Origin: Chitinilyticum aquatile DSM 21506
Lineage (GTDB): Bacteria; Pseudomonadota; Gammaproteobacteria; Burkholderiales; Chitinibacteraceae
DNA length: 64,000 nt
Direction of reading: 5' to 3'
Assembly: GCF_000430805.1 (NCBI RefSeq)
Contig: NZ_AUMS01000004.1
Coordinates: 416,803-480,802 of the forward strand
Part shown: piece by piece, positions 1 to 10,876 of the stretch
How positions within the stretch are numbered: the first letter of the stretch is position 1
Layout: each line of letters starts with the position of its first letter
The notes under the pieces: model-generated
What the model saw: the letters and a program-made list of their open reading frames with translations, nothing else
Told to the model about the DNA's origin: nothing
Databases searched by the model: none
Made by a program: the position numbers and the translations under genes

Positions 1-59
1 TTTGTTTCTCCTCTGACCCGATTTTACCGCCAAGCTGAATTAATCAGAAATCTGATTGC
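1..59 (-). promoter_or_regulatory. ftsA-ftsZ intergenic spacer with probable ftsZ ribosome binding site
   Basis: On the minus strand the end of the window reads AGAGGAGAAACAAA, a strong Shine-Dalgarno followed by an A-rich spacer. This fits a start codon just outside the window. ftsZ follows ftsA in nearly all proteobacterial dcw clusters, so that assignment is context only. A short palindrome (AATCAGA, 2-base loop, TCTGATT) lies at 42-57, directly after the ftsA stop. Confidence 0.6.
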
Positions 60-1292
60 CTAAAAATTGTCTTTAAACCACGACTTCATGCGACCAAAAA
101 TATCGCCGATGCCAGCGTCCTTGCCGCGTCCCATCGGGTTTTTCATCATCTGTTCGCGTGCCAGCAGCAGTAAGCCGACTGCTGTCGAATAACGCGGGTT
201 CTTCACCACCTCGGCCAGGCCGCCGACATACTTCGGCAAACCCAGACGGACCGGCATGTGGAAAATCTCTTCACCGAGTTCGACCATGCCCGGCATCAGT
301 GCCGCGCCACCGGTAATGACGACGCCGCTGGAGAGGCGCTCGGCAAAGCCGGAGCGGCGCAGTTCCTGCAGCACCATGCTGTAAAGCTCTTCAACGCGGG
401 GCTCGACCACTTCAGCGAGCGTATGGCGGCTCATCTGGCGTGCACCGCGCTCACCCACGCCCGGCACTTCGATCATGGCCGACGGGTCGGTCATGTGGCG
501 CAGGGCGACGCCATGCTGCATCTTGATGCTTTCGGCTTCTCCGGTCGGCGTGCGCAGCGCCATGGCGATGTCATTGGTGACCTGGTCGCCGGCAATCGGA
601 ATCACCGCCGTGTGGCGGATTGCACCGTTGATGAATACGGCCATGTCGGTGGTACCGCCACCGATGTCGACCAGACACACACCGAGTTCCTTCTCGTCTT
701 CAGTGAGCACCGCATGGGCACTGGCGAGCGGCTGGAGTACGACCTCGGCAATTTCGAGCCCGCAGCGGCGGATGCACTTGGTGATGTTCTGCACCGACGA
801 GACTGCTCCCGAGACGATGTGCACGCGCACTTCAAGGCGCACGCCGGACATGCCCAGCGGCTCTTTCACGTCTTCCTGGCCGTCGATCACGTATTCCTGC
901 GGCAGGATGTGCAGCACCTGATGGTCGGTGGGAATGTTCACCGCGCTGGCGGTTTCGATCACGCGGTCGATGTCGGCCTGCGTCACCTCGCGATCCTTGA
1001 TGGCGACCATGCCGTGCGAATTGATGCCCTTGATGTGGCTGCCGGCAATGCCGGTGAAGACTTCGCGGATCTTGCAGTCGGCCATCAGCTCGGCTTCACC
1101 CAGCGCCGACTGGATGGCGGACACCGTTTTCTCGATGTCGACGACGACGCCGCGCTTGAGTCCCCTGGACGCAGCCGAACCCAGGCCCACCACATTCAGG
1201 GCGCCTTCATCGGTGATTTCGGCCACTACCGCCACCACTTTCGATGTGCCGATATCCAGGCCGACGATGAGATTTTTTGCGTCTCTAGTCAC
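60..1292 (-). CDS. ftsA: Cell division protein FtsA
   Basis: Actin-like ATPase that tethers FtsZ filaments to the inner membrane and recruits late divisome proteins. The 410-residue product starts with the actin-fold phosphate-1 motif (LDIGTSKV, about residues 12-19) and has a second nucleotide-binding segment (VDIGGGTTD, about 208-216). It ends in a short amphipathic helix (RMKSWFKDNF), the family's membrane-targeting sequence. The start is GTG, with GAGG six bases upstream. It is the last dcw gene visible and follows ftsQ after an 83-base AT-rich spacer that could carry an internal promoter. Length and motifs are ordinary. Confidence 0.97.
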   Translation of the reverse strand: MTRDAKNLIVGLDIGTSKVVAVVAEITDEGALNVVGLGSAASRGLKRGVVVDIEKTVSAIQSALGEAELMADCKIREVFTGIAGSHIKGINSHGMVAIKDREVTQADIDRVIETASAVNIPTDHQVLHILPQEYVIDGQEDVKEPLGMSGVRLEVRVHIVSGAVSSVQNITKCIRRCGLEIAEVVLQPLASAHAVLTEDEKELGVCLVDIGGGTTDMAVFINGAIRHTAVIPIAGDQVTNDIAMALRTPTGEAESIKMQHGVALRHMTDPSAMIEVPGVGERGARQMSRHTLAEVVEPRVEELYSMVLQELRRSGFAERLSSGVVITGGAALMPGMVELGEEIFHMPVRLGLPKYVGGLAEVVKNPRYSTAVGLLLLAREQMMKNPMGRGKDAGIGDIFGRMKSWFKDNF

Positions 1293-1375
1293 TGAAAACC
1301 TCTTTACCTAAACCAGTACTTTAAGTTTCCCGGTTAATTAATTGCTTTATATAGAATTATTCAAAATTCAGCCAC

Positions 1376-2137
1376 TCAGGCCGATGCACGTACCGGCTTG
1401 GGTCTTGCCACCGGTGCCGATGCATTGGCGGCCTCGGGCCTGTAATCCGGCAAGCGCACGGCAAAACCGTTCGGATACCGCAAATCCACATACTCGAACG
1501 GCTGCTGCAGACGGGCCAGCGAGTGCGAGTAGGCGTTTACAAAACGCGCTACCCGTTCGCGGGCGCTGTCGCGGCCGATTTCGACAATCAGCTGTTTGTC
1601 CAGTTGCATGCGCCAGGCGCGGCGGTCGGACAGCCAGACATGCGTCGGTTTTCTGCCTATCGGTTGCAGCGCTGCCGTCAGAGCGACCAGCCCGTCGACC
1701 ATTTCCTTTTCCGTGCCTTCCGGCCCTTCCAGTACCGGCAGTTCTTCGCCGGATGCCGCGTCGAAGCGCTCGCCGTGGACATTCACCAGCCCCGCGGCTC
1801 CCCAGCGTGCAATGGCGCGGTGTTCCTCGATATTCACTTCCAGCTTGTCCGGCCAGCGCCGGCGTACTTCCACTTTTCTTACCCACGGCAGCTTCTCGAA
1901 TGCCTGCCGCGTTTTGTCCAGATCCAGCGTGAAGAAGGTGCCCTTCACTTCGTTCTTCACGATGTACTGCAATTGCTCGCGCGTGATGTGCTCCAGATTG
2001 CCATCCACCTTGATGCGCTTGACCGGAAACAGCGGTGAATGCACCGTGAGGAACAGCAGCGAGTAGAACAGCAGCAGCAGCGCCAATGCGGTGAGCAAAT
2101 TGGCCAGCCAGAGCAGCAGTTGCGGCTTATCCCACAT
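1376..2137 (-). CDS. ftsQ: Cell division protein FtsQ
   Basis: Bitopic divisome protein that links early and late division proteins through the FtsQ-FtsB-FtsL complex. The 253-residue product has a short cytoplasmic N-terminus and one membrane helix at about residues 9-31. A periplasmic POTRA domain follows (VKRIKVDGNLEHITREQL onwards), then the FtsQ beta domain. AGGGGA precedes the ATG at good distance. The C-terminal tail is rich in Ala, Pro and Arg and is probably disordered. It sits between ddlB and ftsA as is usual. The 170-base gap to ddlB is long for this cluster and holds a repeat-like element. Confidence 0.95.
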   Translation of the reverse strand: MWDKPQLLLWLANLLTALALLLLFYSLLFLTVHSPLFPVKRIKVDGNLEHITREQLQYIVKNEVKGTFFTLDLDKTRQAFEKLPWVRKVEVRRRWPDKLEVNIEEHRAIARWGAAGLVNVHGERFDAASGEELPVLEGPEGTEKEMVDGLVALTAALQPIGRKPTHVWLSDRRAWRMQLDKQLIVEIGRDSARERVARFVNAYSHSLARLQQPFEYVDLRYPNGFAVRLPDYRPEAANASAPVARPKPVRASA

Positions 2138-2149
2138 GTTTTTCCCCTT

Positions 2150-2280
2150 GCTGCGCTACTGCGCCGCCCCCAGACTGCGTCGCGCGCTGCTCGCCATCCT
2201 CACGTACCGCATGTACGTTCCGGTGGCTGCGCTGCGGACTCCTTGCCTGGAGCCGGCTCGCTACGCACATCAAGGGGAAA
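2150..2280. repeat. GC-rich intergenic repeat-like element between ddlB and ftsQ
   Basis: The ddlB-ftsQ spacer is about 170 bases in a cluster where genes otherwise touch or overlap. It contains a perfect inverted repeat (ACGTAC, 5-base loop, GTACGT, at 2202-2218) inside a GC-rich block with no ORF of its own. It resembles intergenic elements I recall as dispersed in betaproteobacterial genomes. That resemblance is from memory and needs a genome-wide copy count. Confidence 0.45.
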
Positions 2281-2307
2281 AAAGCTTCGAACACGTTTTC
2301 TGCTCTC

Positions 2308-3219
2308 CTACAGCGTGGTGTCCAGCACCTTCAGCACCAGATCCTCGTAGCTCAGCCCTGCTTCGCGGGCTGCCATCGGGAACAGGCTGTGGCTGGTCAT
2401 GCCCGGAGCGGTGTTTGCTTCGAGCAGGTAAATGGTGCCATCGGTGTCGGTCAGAAAGTCGATGCGCGCCCAGCCCGAAGCACCCAGTACCCTATAGGCT
2501 TTCTCGGAAAGCTGGCGGGCCAGTGCTTCGTCGGCGTCCGACAGGCCCGCCGGGCAGCGGTATTCGGTATCGTCACGCAGGTACTTGGCGTCGTAGTCAT
2601 AGAACTCGGTTGCCGGAATGATGCGCACCGATGCTAGCGCCTTGCCGTCCAGCACGGCGCAGGTGAACTCGCCACCGGCGATATTGCGTTCGGCCAGCAC
2701 GATGGCATCGTGCTTCGAGGCTTCGGCCCAGGCTGCCTGGCATTCGTCCAGTGATTTCAGCTTCACCACGCCGACACTCGATCCCTCGCTGGCAGGCTTC
2801 ACGAAGAGCGGCAGGCCGAGTTCGTCAGCGGCGCGCACCAGTTCGTCGGCACTCTCAACGATGCGGTATTCGGGCACCGGCAGACCGGCAGCTTCCCACA
2901 GCAGCTTGGTGCGCCACTTGTCCATGGCAATCGCCGAGGCCATTACGCCGCAGCCGGTGTAGGGAATGCCGAGGAATTCCAGCGCGCCCTGGATGGTGCC
3001 GTCTTCGCCGCCACGGCCGTGCAGGATCAGGAAGGCGCGGTCAAAGCCTTCGTCCAGCAATGCCGCCAGCGGTTTCTCGGCAGGGTCGAAGGCATGTGCA
3101 TTGACGCCGCGGCTTTGCAGTGCGGCCAGCACGCCACCACCGCTCATCAGCGAGACTTCGCGCTCTGCCGAATTGCCACCCATGATCACGGCGACCTTGC
3201 CGTAGTTGTTTGTAGTCAT
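2308..3219 (-). CDS. ddlB: D-alanine--D-alanine ligase (DdlB)
   Basis: ATP-grasp enzyme that joins two D-alanines to make the dipeptide used by MurF, in the cytoplasm. The 303 residues match the DdlB length. Seen are the N-terminal Ddl signature (VIMGGNSAEREVSL, about residues 10-23), the HGRGGEDG loop (about 67-74) and the ATP-grasp segment (LFVKPASEGSSVGV). A C-terminal metal-binding stretch (ARIDFLTDTDG, then LLEANTAPGMT) is also present. It follows the murC stop after three bases. murB, which lies between murC and ddlB in some proteobacteria, is absent here. Confidence 0.97.
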   Translation of the reverse strand: MTTNNYGKVAVIMGGNSAEREVSLMSGGGVLAALQSRGVNAHAFDPAEKPLAALLDEGFDRAFLILHGRGGEDGTIQGALEFLGIPYTGCGVMASAIAMDKWRTKLLWEAAGLPVPEYRIVESADELVRAADELGLPLFVKPASEGSSVGVVKLKSLDECQAAWAEASKHDAIVLAERNIAGGEFTCAVLDGKALASVRIIPATEFYDYDAKYLRDDTEYRCPAGLSDADEALARQLSEKAYRVLGASGWARIDFLTDTDGTIYLLEANTAPGMTSHSLFPMAAREAGLSYEDLVLKVLDTTL

Positions 3220-3222
3220 CGC

Positions 3223-4632
3223 TCAGTTCTTCACTATCAGTTTTGCCGGTACGCCGCCAATCGACCCGGCGCCCATGGTCATGATCACATCGCCGTCCTG
3301 CGCGCTGGCCAAGATGGTTTCCGGCAGATCGGCGATGCTTTCGACAAAAATCGGTTCGACGCGGCCGGCAACCCGTACCGCGCGGGCCAGCGCCCGGCCG
3401 TCGGCGGCCACGATCGGTGCTTCGCCGGCGGCATAGACCTCGGCGAGAATCAGGCCATCGACGGTCGAGAGCACCTTCACGAAATCCTCGAAGCAGTCAC
3501 GGGTGCGCGTGTAGCGATGCGGCTGGAACGCCAGCACCAGCCGCCGGCCCGGGAACGCGCCACGGGCGGCAGCCAGTGTCGCGGCCATTTCCACCGGGTG
3601 GTGACCATAGTCATCGACCACCGTGATGCTGCCGCGACTGCTGCCGTCTGCTGCCGCTGGCAAGTTCACTTCGCCGTAGCGCTGGAAGCGGCGGCCCACG
3701 CCGGCGAATTCGGCCAGCGCCTCCTGGATGGCGGCCTCGTCGGCGCCGACTTCCAGTGCCACGCCAATTGCGGCCAGCGTGTTCAGTACGTTGTGGTGTC
3801 CCGGGGTATTCAGCACCACCGGAATGCGGCGGGTTTCGCCGTTTTCCCACACGGCATCGAAATGCATCTGGCCGCCGACGGCACGGATGTTCTCGGCGCG
3901 CAGCATGGCGTCGTCGCTGACGCCATAGGTCGTCACCGGGCTGGTGACACGCGGCAGGATGGCGCGCACGTGCGGATCGTCGATGCACAGCACGGCACGC
4001 CCGTAGAAGGGCAGATGGTGCAGGAAATCGACGAAGGCCTGCTTCAGTTTCTCGAAATCATGCCCGTAGGTGTCCATGTGATCCTGGTCGATATTCGTGA
4101 CGACCGAAATCACCGGGCTGAGCAACAGGAAGGACGCATCACTCTCGTCGGCTTCGGCCACCAGAAAATCACCGCTGCCCAGCCGGGCATTGCTGCCAGC
4201 CGCGTGCAGCTTGCCGCCGATCACGAAGGTCGGATCGAACCCGGCGGCTTCCAGAATCGACGCGGTCAGGCTGGTGGTGGTGGTCTTGCCATGTGTGCCG
4301 GCAATGGCGATGCCCTGCTTCAGGCGCATCAGCTCGGCCAGCATCATCGCGCGCGGCACGACCGGGATTTTCTTTTCGCGTGCGGCGACGACTTCCGGAT
4401 TGTCATCCTTTACCGCGCTGGATATCACCACCACGTCGGCGCCTTGCATGTATTCAGCCGCGTGCCCCAGATGCACGGTGGCTCCGGCTGCCTGCAGGCG
4501 CTGGGTCGTGGCGTTGCTGCCGAGATCCGAGCCGCTGATGGTGTAGCCGAGGTTCAGCAGCACTTCGGCGATGCCGCTCATGCCGACGCCTCCGATGCCC
4601 ACGAAATGGATGTGATGGACTTTATGTTTCAT
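3223..4632 (-). CDS. murC: UDP-N-acetylmuramate--L-alanine ligase (MurC)
   Basis: Adds L-alanine to UDP-MurNAc, the first amino-acid ligation of peptidoglycan precursor synthesis. The 469-residue product starts with a Rossmann-type nucleotide loop ([12 protein letters not shown], about residues 9-20). It has the Mur ligase ATP loop GTHGKTTTT (about 113-121), a DESDASF segment and the late DDYGHHPVE motif. Its ATG follows the murG TAA directly, and ddlB begins three bases after its stop. The gene is ordinary in length and motifs. Confidence 0.97.
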   Translation of the reverse strand: MKHKVHHIHFVGIGGVGMSGIAEVLLNLGYTISGSDLGSNATTQRLQAAGATVHLGHAAEYMQGADVVVISSAVKDDNPEVVAAREKKIPVVPRAMMLAELMRLKQGIAIAGTHGKTTTTSLTASILEAAGFDPTFVIGGKLHAAGSNARLGSGDFLVAEADESDASFLLLSPVISVVTNIDQDHMDTYGHDFEKLKQAFVDFLHHLPFYGRAVLCIDDPHVRAILPRVTSPVTTYGVSDDAMLRAENIRAVGGQMHFDAVWENGETRRIPVVLNTPGHHNVLNTLAAIGVALEVGADEAAIQEALAEFAGVGRRFQRYGEVNLPAAADGSSRGSITVVDDYGHHPVEMAATLAAARGAFPGRRLVLAFQPHRYTRTRDCFEDFVKVLSTVDGLILAEVYAAGEAPIVAADGRALARAVRVAGRVEPIFVESIADLPETILASAQDGDVIMTMGAGSIGGVPAKLIVKN

Positions 4633-5823
4633 TTACTGCGCCAGTTCTTCAATGACGGCCACCACGCTGGCGGTGGCGTCGGGTTTGGCCAGTTTCCGCG
4701 CGGCAATCGCCTGCGCCAGACACTGGTCGCGATTCAGGTTCTGCAGCAGGCCTGCCAGTCGGTCTGCGTTAAATACATTCTGGGGTATCAGCTCACCGCC
4801 CTTGTTGTCGCTGAGATGACGGGCATTACCCGTCTGATGATCATCAACCGCATGTGGAAAAGGCACCAGCACGCTGGCAGCGCCAACGCAGGCCAGCTCG
4901 GAAACCGTGAGGGCGCCGGCGCGGCAGATCACCAGATCGGCTTCCGCATAAGCACTGGCCATGTCCTTGATGAAGGGCACGCATTCGGCGGCAACGCCGG
5001 CAGCGGCATAGTTGGCGCGCAGGCTCTCGATGTGTTTTTCACCGGCCTGATGCGTGACCAGCGGGCGAGCCTCCGTGCTCAGCAGGGCGAGTGCCTTCGG
5101 AACTTCTTCGTTGAACACCTGTGCGCCGAGCGAGCCGCCAACGACCAGCACGCGCAAGGGGCCGCTGCGGCCGGCAAAGCGGGCTTCAGGGGCCGGCACG
5201 GTGGTGATTTCCTCACGCACCGGATTACCGACACAACCGTCGCGCCCCGGGAAGGCCGACGGGAAGGCAAACAGCACGCGGCTGGCGATTCTTGCCAGCG
5301 TCTTGTTGGTCAGGCCGGCGACCGAGTTCTGTTCGTGAATCACCAGCGGCAGCCACAGGAGGCGCATCGCCAGCCCGCCGGGGAAGCCGGTAAAGCCGCC
5401 GAAGCCGATCGCCACGTCCGGGCGATGGCGGAAAATCACGCGCAAGGCACCGAACAGCGCTTTCAGCTGTACCCAGGGCTGCGCCAGTTTTTTCAGCAGG
5501 CCCTTGCCGCGCACACCGGTGATGGCAAGCGTTTCCAGCGGAATGCCGTACTGCGGAACGACGCGGGTTTCCATCGCGCCGGCGGCACCCAGCCACACGA
5601 CCTTCCAGCCGCGGGCTTCGACGGCCTGTGCGACTGCCAGTGCCGGAAAGATGTGGCCGCCAGTACCGCCTGCCATCACGAGAATGGTCCGGCGACCTGC
5701 TTGTCCAATCTGGGGCGACACGCTTGTTTCGGCCTTTTGTGTGCGGGCACTGCGCCGACTATATATCGCGACAATCAGTGTTATCAGTGCGATTAAAGGA
5801 ATGATCAGAACGGATGAGCTCAC
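4633..5823 (-). CDS. murG: UDP-GlcNAc:lipid I glycosyltransferase MurG with N-terminal membrane helix
   Basis: Transfers GlcNAc to lipid I to make lipid II on the cytoplasmic face of the membrane. The glycosyltransferase core starts at about residue 46 ([21 protein letters not shown], split here for reading as the family's glycine-rich loop) and carries the usual GGSLGAQ and [11 protein letters not shown] segments. The gene opens with GTG, and GTGA overlaps the ftsW stop. This reading adds about 41 residues before the usual MurG start, including a strongly hydrophobic stretch (about residues 4-20) and a basic RRSAR. An alternative start is the GTG of VSPQIGQ at about residue 35. The frame is fully open and coupled to ftsW, but the longer start is inferred. 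Confidence 0.93.
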   Translation of the reverse strand: MSSSVLIIPLIALITLIVAIYSRRSARTQKAETSVSPQIGQAGRRTILVMAGGTGGHIFPALAVAQAVEARGWKVVWLGAAGAMETRVVPQYGIPLETLAITGVRGKGLLKKLAQPWVQLKALFGALRVIFRHRPDVAIGFGGFTGFPGGLAMRLLWLPLVIHEQNSVAGLTNKTLARIASRVLFAFPSAFPGRDGCVGNPVREEITTVPAPEARFAGRSGPLRVLVVGGSLGAQVFNEEVPKALALLSTEARPLVTHQAGEKHIESLRANYAAAGVAAECVPFIKDMASAYAEADLVICRAGALTVSELACVGAASVLVPFPHAVDDHQTGNARHLSDNKGGELIPQNVFNADRLAGLLQNLNRDQCLAQAIAARKLAKPDATASVVAVIEELAQ

Positions 5824-7007
5824 AGGCTGTACCCCTTGATCATCTGGCGGTTTTCATAATCGATGCGCAGCAGCACGCCCAGCGCCAGCAGATTGGCCAC
5901 AATGCCGGAACCACCAAACGAGAGCAGCGGCAGGGTCAGCCCCTTGGTCGGCAGCAGGCCCATGTTCACGCCGATATTGATGATCGACTGCACGCCGATC
6001 CAGATGCCGATGCCCTGTGCGGCCAGCGCCTGCCAGTGGCGTTCCAGCTTGGCGGCCTGCAGGCCGATGCGGAATGCCCGGAATACGAGGAAAGTGAACA
6101 GCAGCACGACCACCGTTACCCCGACAAAACCGAATTCCTCGGCAATGATGGCCATCAGGAAGTCGGTGTGCGCCTCGGGCAGATAGGAGAGTTTTTCCAC
6201 GCTGGCACCCAGCCCGACACCGGTCCACTCACCGCGACCGAAGGCAATCAGCGAATGCGACAGCTGGTAGCCCTTGCCGAACGGGTCTTCCCACGGATTC
6301 ATGAAGCCGAGCACGCGTGCGCGGCGGTATTCGGAAGACATGATGAGCGCGGCAAATGCGCCGCCGAGCAGCACCACCAGACCGGCAAACAGCTGCCAGT
6401 TGTAACCGCCGATGAAGAGCAGGCCCATGGCAATCGCCGTGATGACGACAAACGCCCCCATGTCGGGCTCGAGCAGCAGCAGGGCGCCGACGAGGGCCAT
6501 GACCAGCCCCATGGGCAGCAGTACCTTGGTAATGCTGTCGATGAACTTGCCGGTCATGCTGTGTGCCTTGCGCACGGCATAGTCGGCGGCGTACAGCACG
6601 ACAAAGAACTTCATCAGTTCGGATGGCTGCAAATTGATCACGGCCAGCGACAGCCAGCGCCGCGAACCGTTGACTTCGCGTCCGACGCCCGGAATCAGCA
6701 CCAGTACCAGCAGCAGGATGCCGAACAGGAACAGCATCGGTGCGTAATCCTGCCAGTGTCTGGTCGCAATGCTGAAGCCGAACATGCCGGCCGCCAGCCC
6801 GACCACAAGGAACATGCTGTGGCGGGTCAGGAAATACGTGGCCTTGAAGCCGGTATCCTTGTCGACTTCGGCCATTGCAATCGAGGCCGAATAGACCATC
6901 ACCAGGCCGATCGACAGCAGCAGCAGCACGCACCACAGCAGCGCCGGATCATAAGCGCTCATGGTGGGTTTCAGCCGCTTCATCGCCTGATAGAAGATCT
7001 GCTTCAT
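5820..7007 (-). CDS. ftsW: Peptidoglycan glycosyltransferase FtsW
   Basis: SEDS-family polytopic protein that polymerises lipid II at the septum together with FtsI. The 395-residue product shows about ten hydrophobic helices and the SEDS signatures. These include the segment with [13 protein letters not shown], the EAHTDF motif ([12 protein letters not shown] follows) and the late [16 protein letters not shown] motif. It lies between murD and murG as in most dcw clusters. Its TGA stop overlaps the murG GTG, suggesting translational coupling. Nothing unusual is seen. Confidence 0.96.
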   Translation of the reverse strand: MKQIFYQAMKRLKPTMSAYDPALLWCVLLLLSIGLVMVYSASIAMAEVDKDTGFKATYFLTRHSMFLVVGLAAGMFGFSIATRHWQDYAPMLFLFGILLLVLVLIPGVGREVNGSRRWLSLAVINLQPSELMKFFVVLYAADYAVRKAHSMTGKFIDSITKVLLPMGLVMALVGALLLLEPDMGAFVVITAIAMGLLFIGGYNWQLFAGLVVLLGGAFAALIMSSEYRRARVLGFMNPWEDPFGKGYQLSHSLIAFGRGEWTGVGLGASVEKLSYLPEAHTDFLMAIIAEEFGFVGVTVVVLLFTFLVFRAFRIGLQAAKLERHWQALAAQGIGIWIGVQSIINIGVNMGLLPTKGLTLPLLSFGGSGIVANLLALGVLLRIDYENRQMIKGYSL

Positions 7008-7012
7008 GCCGT

Positions 7013-8416
7013 TCAGGCCCCCAGTGCCTTCACGGCCGCGATGAATACTTCGGCGCGGTGGTGATAGTTGCGGAACATGTCGAGGCTGGCGCAGGCCGGC
7101 GACAGCAGAACGGCATCGCCCGGCTCGGCCAGATTGGCGGCCATCTGAACGGCCATTTCCAGTGTCGGCACCTGCAGTACCGGCAGGAAGGCTTCGCCTT
7201 CGTCATTTTCCGTGACGAGTTGCGACTGTGCTTCATTCAGCGCTTCGGCCAGCAGCGGGCCATCACGTCCGATCAGAACTACGGCGCGGCAGATGCGCTC
7301 GCAGGCCGGAACCAGCGGACGGAAATCCTGACCCTTGCCGTCGCCACCGGCGATCAGCACCACCGGCTGGGTCATGCCCTTCAGTGCGGCTTCGGTTGCG
7401 CCGACATTGGTACCTTTCGAGTCGTCGTAATAGCGCACGCCAGCGACTTCGGCGACGAATTCGACCCGGTGCGGCAGGCCCTTGAAGGCTTTCAGTGCAG
7501 CCACCAGCGGGCCGGTGGCGAGGCCAATGGCACGGCACAGTGCGATTGCCGAAAGCGCATTCACCGCATTGTGCAGGCCGGCCAGCGGCAATTCGCTGGC
7601 CTTGAGCAATTCATAATCACCGGCACGCAGGCTGAAGTCATCCCCCAGCGCCACCAGGCCATATTCACTGCCATTGCGCGGGGTATCTGCCCCGAACCAA
7701 ACAATGTCGCGGCCTGCGCGCGCCATACCCCGGCACCAGCCGTCCTCGCGGTTCAGCACCATCACTCCGAGCCCCTCGAAAATCCGCGCCTTGGCCGCGG
7801 CGTATTCGCGCATGCCGGCATAGCGGTCGAGGTGGTCTTCGCTGATGTTCAATACCGCCGCCGAGTCGGGCTTCAGCGACGAGGTGGTTTCGAGCTGGAA
7901 GCTGGAGAGCTCCAGCACCCACACGTCCGGCAGCTTGCCTTGTGCTTCGTAGTCGGCCAGTGCTTGCAGTACCGGCAGACCAATATTGCCGGCGATGACG
8001 GTATCGAGCCCGGCGGTTTTGCACATTTCACCGACCATGGTCGTGACAGTGGATTTGCCGTTCGAACCGGTAATTGCAATCACCTTGCTGCCCTTGCCTT
8101 CGAGGGCCTGGGCCAGCAATTCGACATCGCCCACCACGGGCACGCCGCGTGCGGCGGCCGCGGCGATGGCGGGAGTCGCGACCGGTACACCGGGGCTGGT
8201 GACCAGCAGATCGGCATCAGCAAACGTGTTGTCGTCAAAGGCACCAAGGCGGACTTCGATGTCCGGCAGTGCTGCCTGCAGGGCTGCGAGGCTGGGCGGG
8301 GCGCTGCGGCTGTCGGCCGCCGTGACGCGCGCGCCGTGTTTGGCCAGCCACAGGGCAGTAGGCAGACCGGTTTCACCCAGGCCAACGACGATGCAGTGTT
8401 TACCGTTGAGCTTCAT
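7013..8416 (-). CDS. murD: UDP-N-acetylmuramoylalanine--D-glutamate ligase (MurD)
   Basis: Adds D-glutamate to UDP-MurNAc-L-Ala. I chose the ATG at 8416 (MKLNGKH) because GAGG lies five bases upstream; an in-frame GTG two codons earlier would overlap that site. The product has about 467 residues with the N-terminal [12 protein letters not shown] loop, the ATP loop [11 protein letters not shown] (about residues 112-122) and the late [10 protein letters not shown] motif. ftsW follows six bases after the stop and mraY lies just upstream. Confidence 0.97.
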   Translation of the reverse strand: MKLNGKHCIVVGLGETGLPTALWLAKHGARVTAADSRSAPPSLAALQAALPDIEVRLGAFDDNTFADADLLVTSPGVPVATPAIAAAAARGVPVVGDVELLAQALEGKGSKVIAITGSNGKSTVTTMVGEMCKTAGLDTVIAGNIGLPVLQALADYEAQGKLPDVWVLELSSFQLETTSSLKPDSAAVLNISEDHLDRYAGMREYAAAKARIFEGLGVMVLNREDGWCRGMARAGRDIVWFGADTPRNGSEYGLVALGDDFSLRAGDYELLKASELPLAGLHNAVNALSAIALCRAIGLATGPLVAALKAFKGLPHRVEFVAEVAGVRYYDDSKGTNVGATEAALKGMTQPVVLIAGGDGKGQDFRPLVPACERICRAVVLIGRDGPLLAEALNEAQSQLVTENDEGEAFLPVLQVPTLEMAVQMAANLAEPGDAVLLSPACASLDMFRNYHHRAEVFIAAVKALGA

Positions 8417-8423
8417 ATTCACC

Positions 8424-9509
8424 TCAGCGTAGCTTCAGTGTGGCGAGACCCGCCAGCACCAGCAGCATGGTGATGATCCAGAAGCGCACGACGACTTGCG
8501 TCTCCTTCCAGCCCTTGAGTTCGTAGTGGTGATGCAGCGGTGCCATCCGGAAAACCCGTTTGCCGGTCAGCTTGAAGCTGGCGACCTGGATCATTACCGA
8601 CAGTGCTTCCACGACAAACACACCACCCATGATCAGCAGCACGATTTCCTGCCGCACGACCACGGCGACGGTGCCCAGTGCTGCACCGAGCGCCAGTGCA
8701 CCGACGTCACCCATGAAGACTTCCGCCGGATAGGCGTTGAACCACAGAAAGCCGAGCCCCGCCCCCGCCATCGCCGCGCAGAACACCGCCAGTTCACCGG
8801 CTCCGGGAACGTGCGGAATGCCGAGGTATTTCGAGAACACCGCGTTGCCGGCCACGTAGGCAAAGATCACGAAGGCGCCGGAAACCAGCACCGTGGGCAG
8901 GATGGCCAGTCCATCAAGGCCGTCGGTGAGGTTCACCGCGTTGGACGTGCCGACAATCACGAAATAGGTCAGCACGCAGAACCCGACCGCGCCAAACGGA
9001 TAGAGGATTTCCTTGTACAGCGGAATGATGAAGCCGGTCTGGGCCGGGTCTTTCACGAAATAGCTCAGGAATACGCCGGCAGTGATCGCAATGACCGATT
9101 GCCAGAACATCTTGGCTTTCGCTGACAAGCCCTTAGGGTCTTTCAGTGCGACCTTCTTGTAGTCGTCGACAAAACCGATGATGCCCGTCGCCAGTGTGAC
9201 GATCAGTACCAGCCAGATGTACTTGTTCTTCAGATCGCCCCACAGCAGCGTTGTAATGGCGATCGACAGCAGAATCAGTGTGCCGCCCATGGTCGGCGTG
9301 CCGGCCTTTACCAGGTGTGTCTGCGGGCCATCGTTGCGCACGGCCTGGCCGACCTTGAGTTCGGTGAGCTTGCGGATCACCAAAGGACCCAATAGCCACG
9401 AAATGGCGAGCGCGGTCATTGTCGCGAGCACGGCGCGCAGCGTCAGGTAATTGAAGACATTGAAAGCCCGAACTGATTCGCCGAGCCATTGGGTCAACCA
9501 CAACAGCAT
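8424..9509 (-). CDS. mraY: Phospho-N-acetylmuramoyl-pentapeptide transferase (MraY)
   Basis: Polytopic enzyme that transfers phospho-MurNAc-pentapeptide to undecaprenyl phosphate, making lipid I. The 361 residues show about ten membrane helices. The conserved cytoplasmic loops are present: TPTMGG after the first helices, DDYKK, the [10 protein letters not shown] motif and [14 protein letters not shown], and [13 protein letters not shown] near the end. Its ATG overlaps the murF stop by one base (TAATG), which implies coupled translation. Confidence 0.97.
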   Translation of the reverse strand: MLLWLTQWLGESVRAFNVFNYLTLRAVLATMTALAISWLLGPLVIRKLTELKVGQAVRNDGPQTHLVKAGTPTMGGTLILLSIAITTLLWGDLKNKYIWLVLIVTLATGIIGFVDDYKKVALKDPKGLSAKAKMFWQSVIAITAGVFLSYFVKDPAQTGFIIPLYKEILYPFGAVGFCVLTYFVIVGTSNAVNLTDGLDGLAILPTVLVSGAFVIFAYVAGNAVFSKYLGIPHVPGAGELAVFCAAMAGAGLGFLWFNAYPAEVFMGDVGALALGAALGTVAVVVRQEIVLLIMGGVFVVEALSVMIQVASFKLTGKRVFRMAPLHHHYELKGWKETQVVVRFWIITMLLVLAGLATLKLR

Positions 9510-10876
9510 TACTTCTCTCCCTCAAGCCTGGCGGTCTGTTCCAGACCGGCAACCACGCGCTCCATTTTCATGAAGCGCGATCCTTTGACCAGCACGGTGC
9601 TTTCCGGCCGGATTGCAGCGCGCACAGCGGCCAGCAGTTCAGTGATGTCTGCGAAATGGCTGCTACCAAAGGCGCGAGCCGCGCCGGCCATGTGTTCGCC
9701 CAGCGTGAACAGTTCGCTGACCCCCTTTTCACGGGCATAGCCGCCGATTTCGCTGTGACGCTGCGGGGCGTCATCACCGACTTCGCCCATGTCGCCCAGC
9801 ACCAGTACGGTATGCCCGCCGATGCCGGCCAGCACATCCACGGCGGCCTTCATCGAGTCGGGATTGGCGTTGTAGCTGTCGTCGAGCAGCTGTGCGCCGT
9901 TGAAAGCCTGTTTGGCCTGCAGGCGACCGGCAACCCCCCGGTAGGCATTCAGCCCGGCAGCGATGTCATTGATGCCGACATCCAGCGCGTAAGCACATGC
10001 GGCTGCGGCGAGCGCGTTGCGCACATTGTGCAGGCCCGGTACCGGCAGGATGATTTCGGCTTCGTCGTGCGACAGATCGATGATGAAGCGGCTGGATGTG
10101 GCCGATTGCACGATCTGGCGCGCACTCACGTCAGCGGCATTCAGGCCGAAGGTGATCTGGCGGTGGCCGGCGGCAAGCTGGCTCCACAGTGGCGCAAACG
10201 GATCATCGCTATTGATGATGGCCGTACCGTGTTCCGCAAGGCCGTTGAAAATTTCGCCCTTGGCGCGCGCGACTCCTTCGACCGAGCCCAGTGCTTCCAG
10301 ATGCGCGGCACCGGCATTGTTGATGACGGCCACATCCGGCCGCGCAATGCGCGTCAGGTAGTCGATTTCCCCGAAATGATTCATTCCCATTTCGGCGACG
10401 ACCACGCGATGCGTGCTGCGCAGACCCAGCAGCGTCAGTGGCAGGCCGATGTGATTGTTGAGATTGCCGCGGGTGGCATGCACGCCGTCATGACCAGCCA
10501 GTTGCGCAAAAATGGCGCTGCACATTTCCTTGACCGAGGTTTTGCCATTGCTGCCGGTGACGCCAACAATGCGGGTATCGGCGTGTAGCCCACGCCAGTA
10601 TTTGGCTAGCAGGCCAAGGGCATCCAGGGTATTGCCGACAATCACCTGCGGGCCGGCATTCTGGACTTCCCGCTCGACCAGTGCGGCTACGGCTCCCTGC
10701 GCCAGGGCTGCGGCGACAAAGTCGTGCGCGTCGAAGCGCTCGCCCTTCAGGGCGACAAACAGGTCGCCCGGGCGGATATCGCGGCTGTCGGTCGTGACGC
10801 GGGCAAAGCGGAGCCCTTCGTCACCGATCACGCTGCCGGAAAGTGCTTGTGCGGTTTCCCGCAAGGACAACATCAT
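9509..10876 (-). CDS. murF: UDP-MurNAc-tripeptide--D-Ala-D-Ala ligase (MurF)
   Basis: Adds the D-Ala-D-Ala dipeptide to complete the UDP-MurNAc pentapeptide. The 455-residue product has the N-terminal MurF domain ([19 protein letters not shown], about residues 27-45), the ATP loop [12 protein letters not shown] (about 104-115) and a late [10 protein letters not shown] motif. The start codon overlaps the end of murE (ATGATG), and the stop overlaps mraY, so the gene is coupled on both sides. Confidence 0.97.
   Translation of the reverse strand: MMLSLRETAQALSGSVIGDEGLRFARVTTDSRDIRPGDLFVALKGERFDAHDFVAAALAQGAVAALVEREVQNAGPQVIVGNTLDALGLLAKYWRGLHADTRIVGVTGSNGKTSVKEMCSAIFAQLAGHDGVHATRGNLNNHIGLPLTLLGLRSTHRVVVAEMGMNHFGEIDYLTRIARPDVAVINNAGAAHLEALGSVEGVARAKGEIFNGLAEHGTAIINSDDPFAPLWSQLAAGHRQITFGLNAADVSARQIVQSATSSRFIIDLSHDEAEIILPVPGLHNVRNALAAAACAYALDVGINDIAAGLNAYRGVAGRLQAKQAFNGAQLLDDSYNANPDSMKAAVDVLAGIGGHTVLVLGDMGEVGDDAPQRHSEIGGYAREKGVSELFTLGEHMAGAARAFGSSHFADITELLAAVRAAIRPESTVLVKGSRFMKMERVVAGLEQTARLEGEK

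Noticed and set aside
3220..3222. Hidden murB between murC and ddlB
   Set aside because: Only three bases separate the two genes, so murB must be elsewhere.
3019..5796. Long open frame (925 codons) on the plus strand
   Set aside because: It runs antisense to ddlB, murC and murG, whose motifs are unmistakable; GC-rich coding DNA often leaves the opposite frame open.
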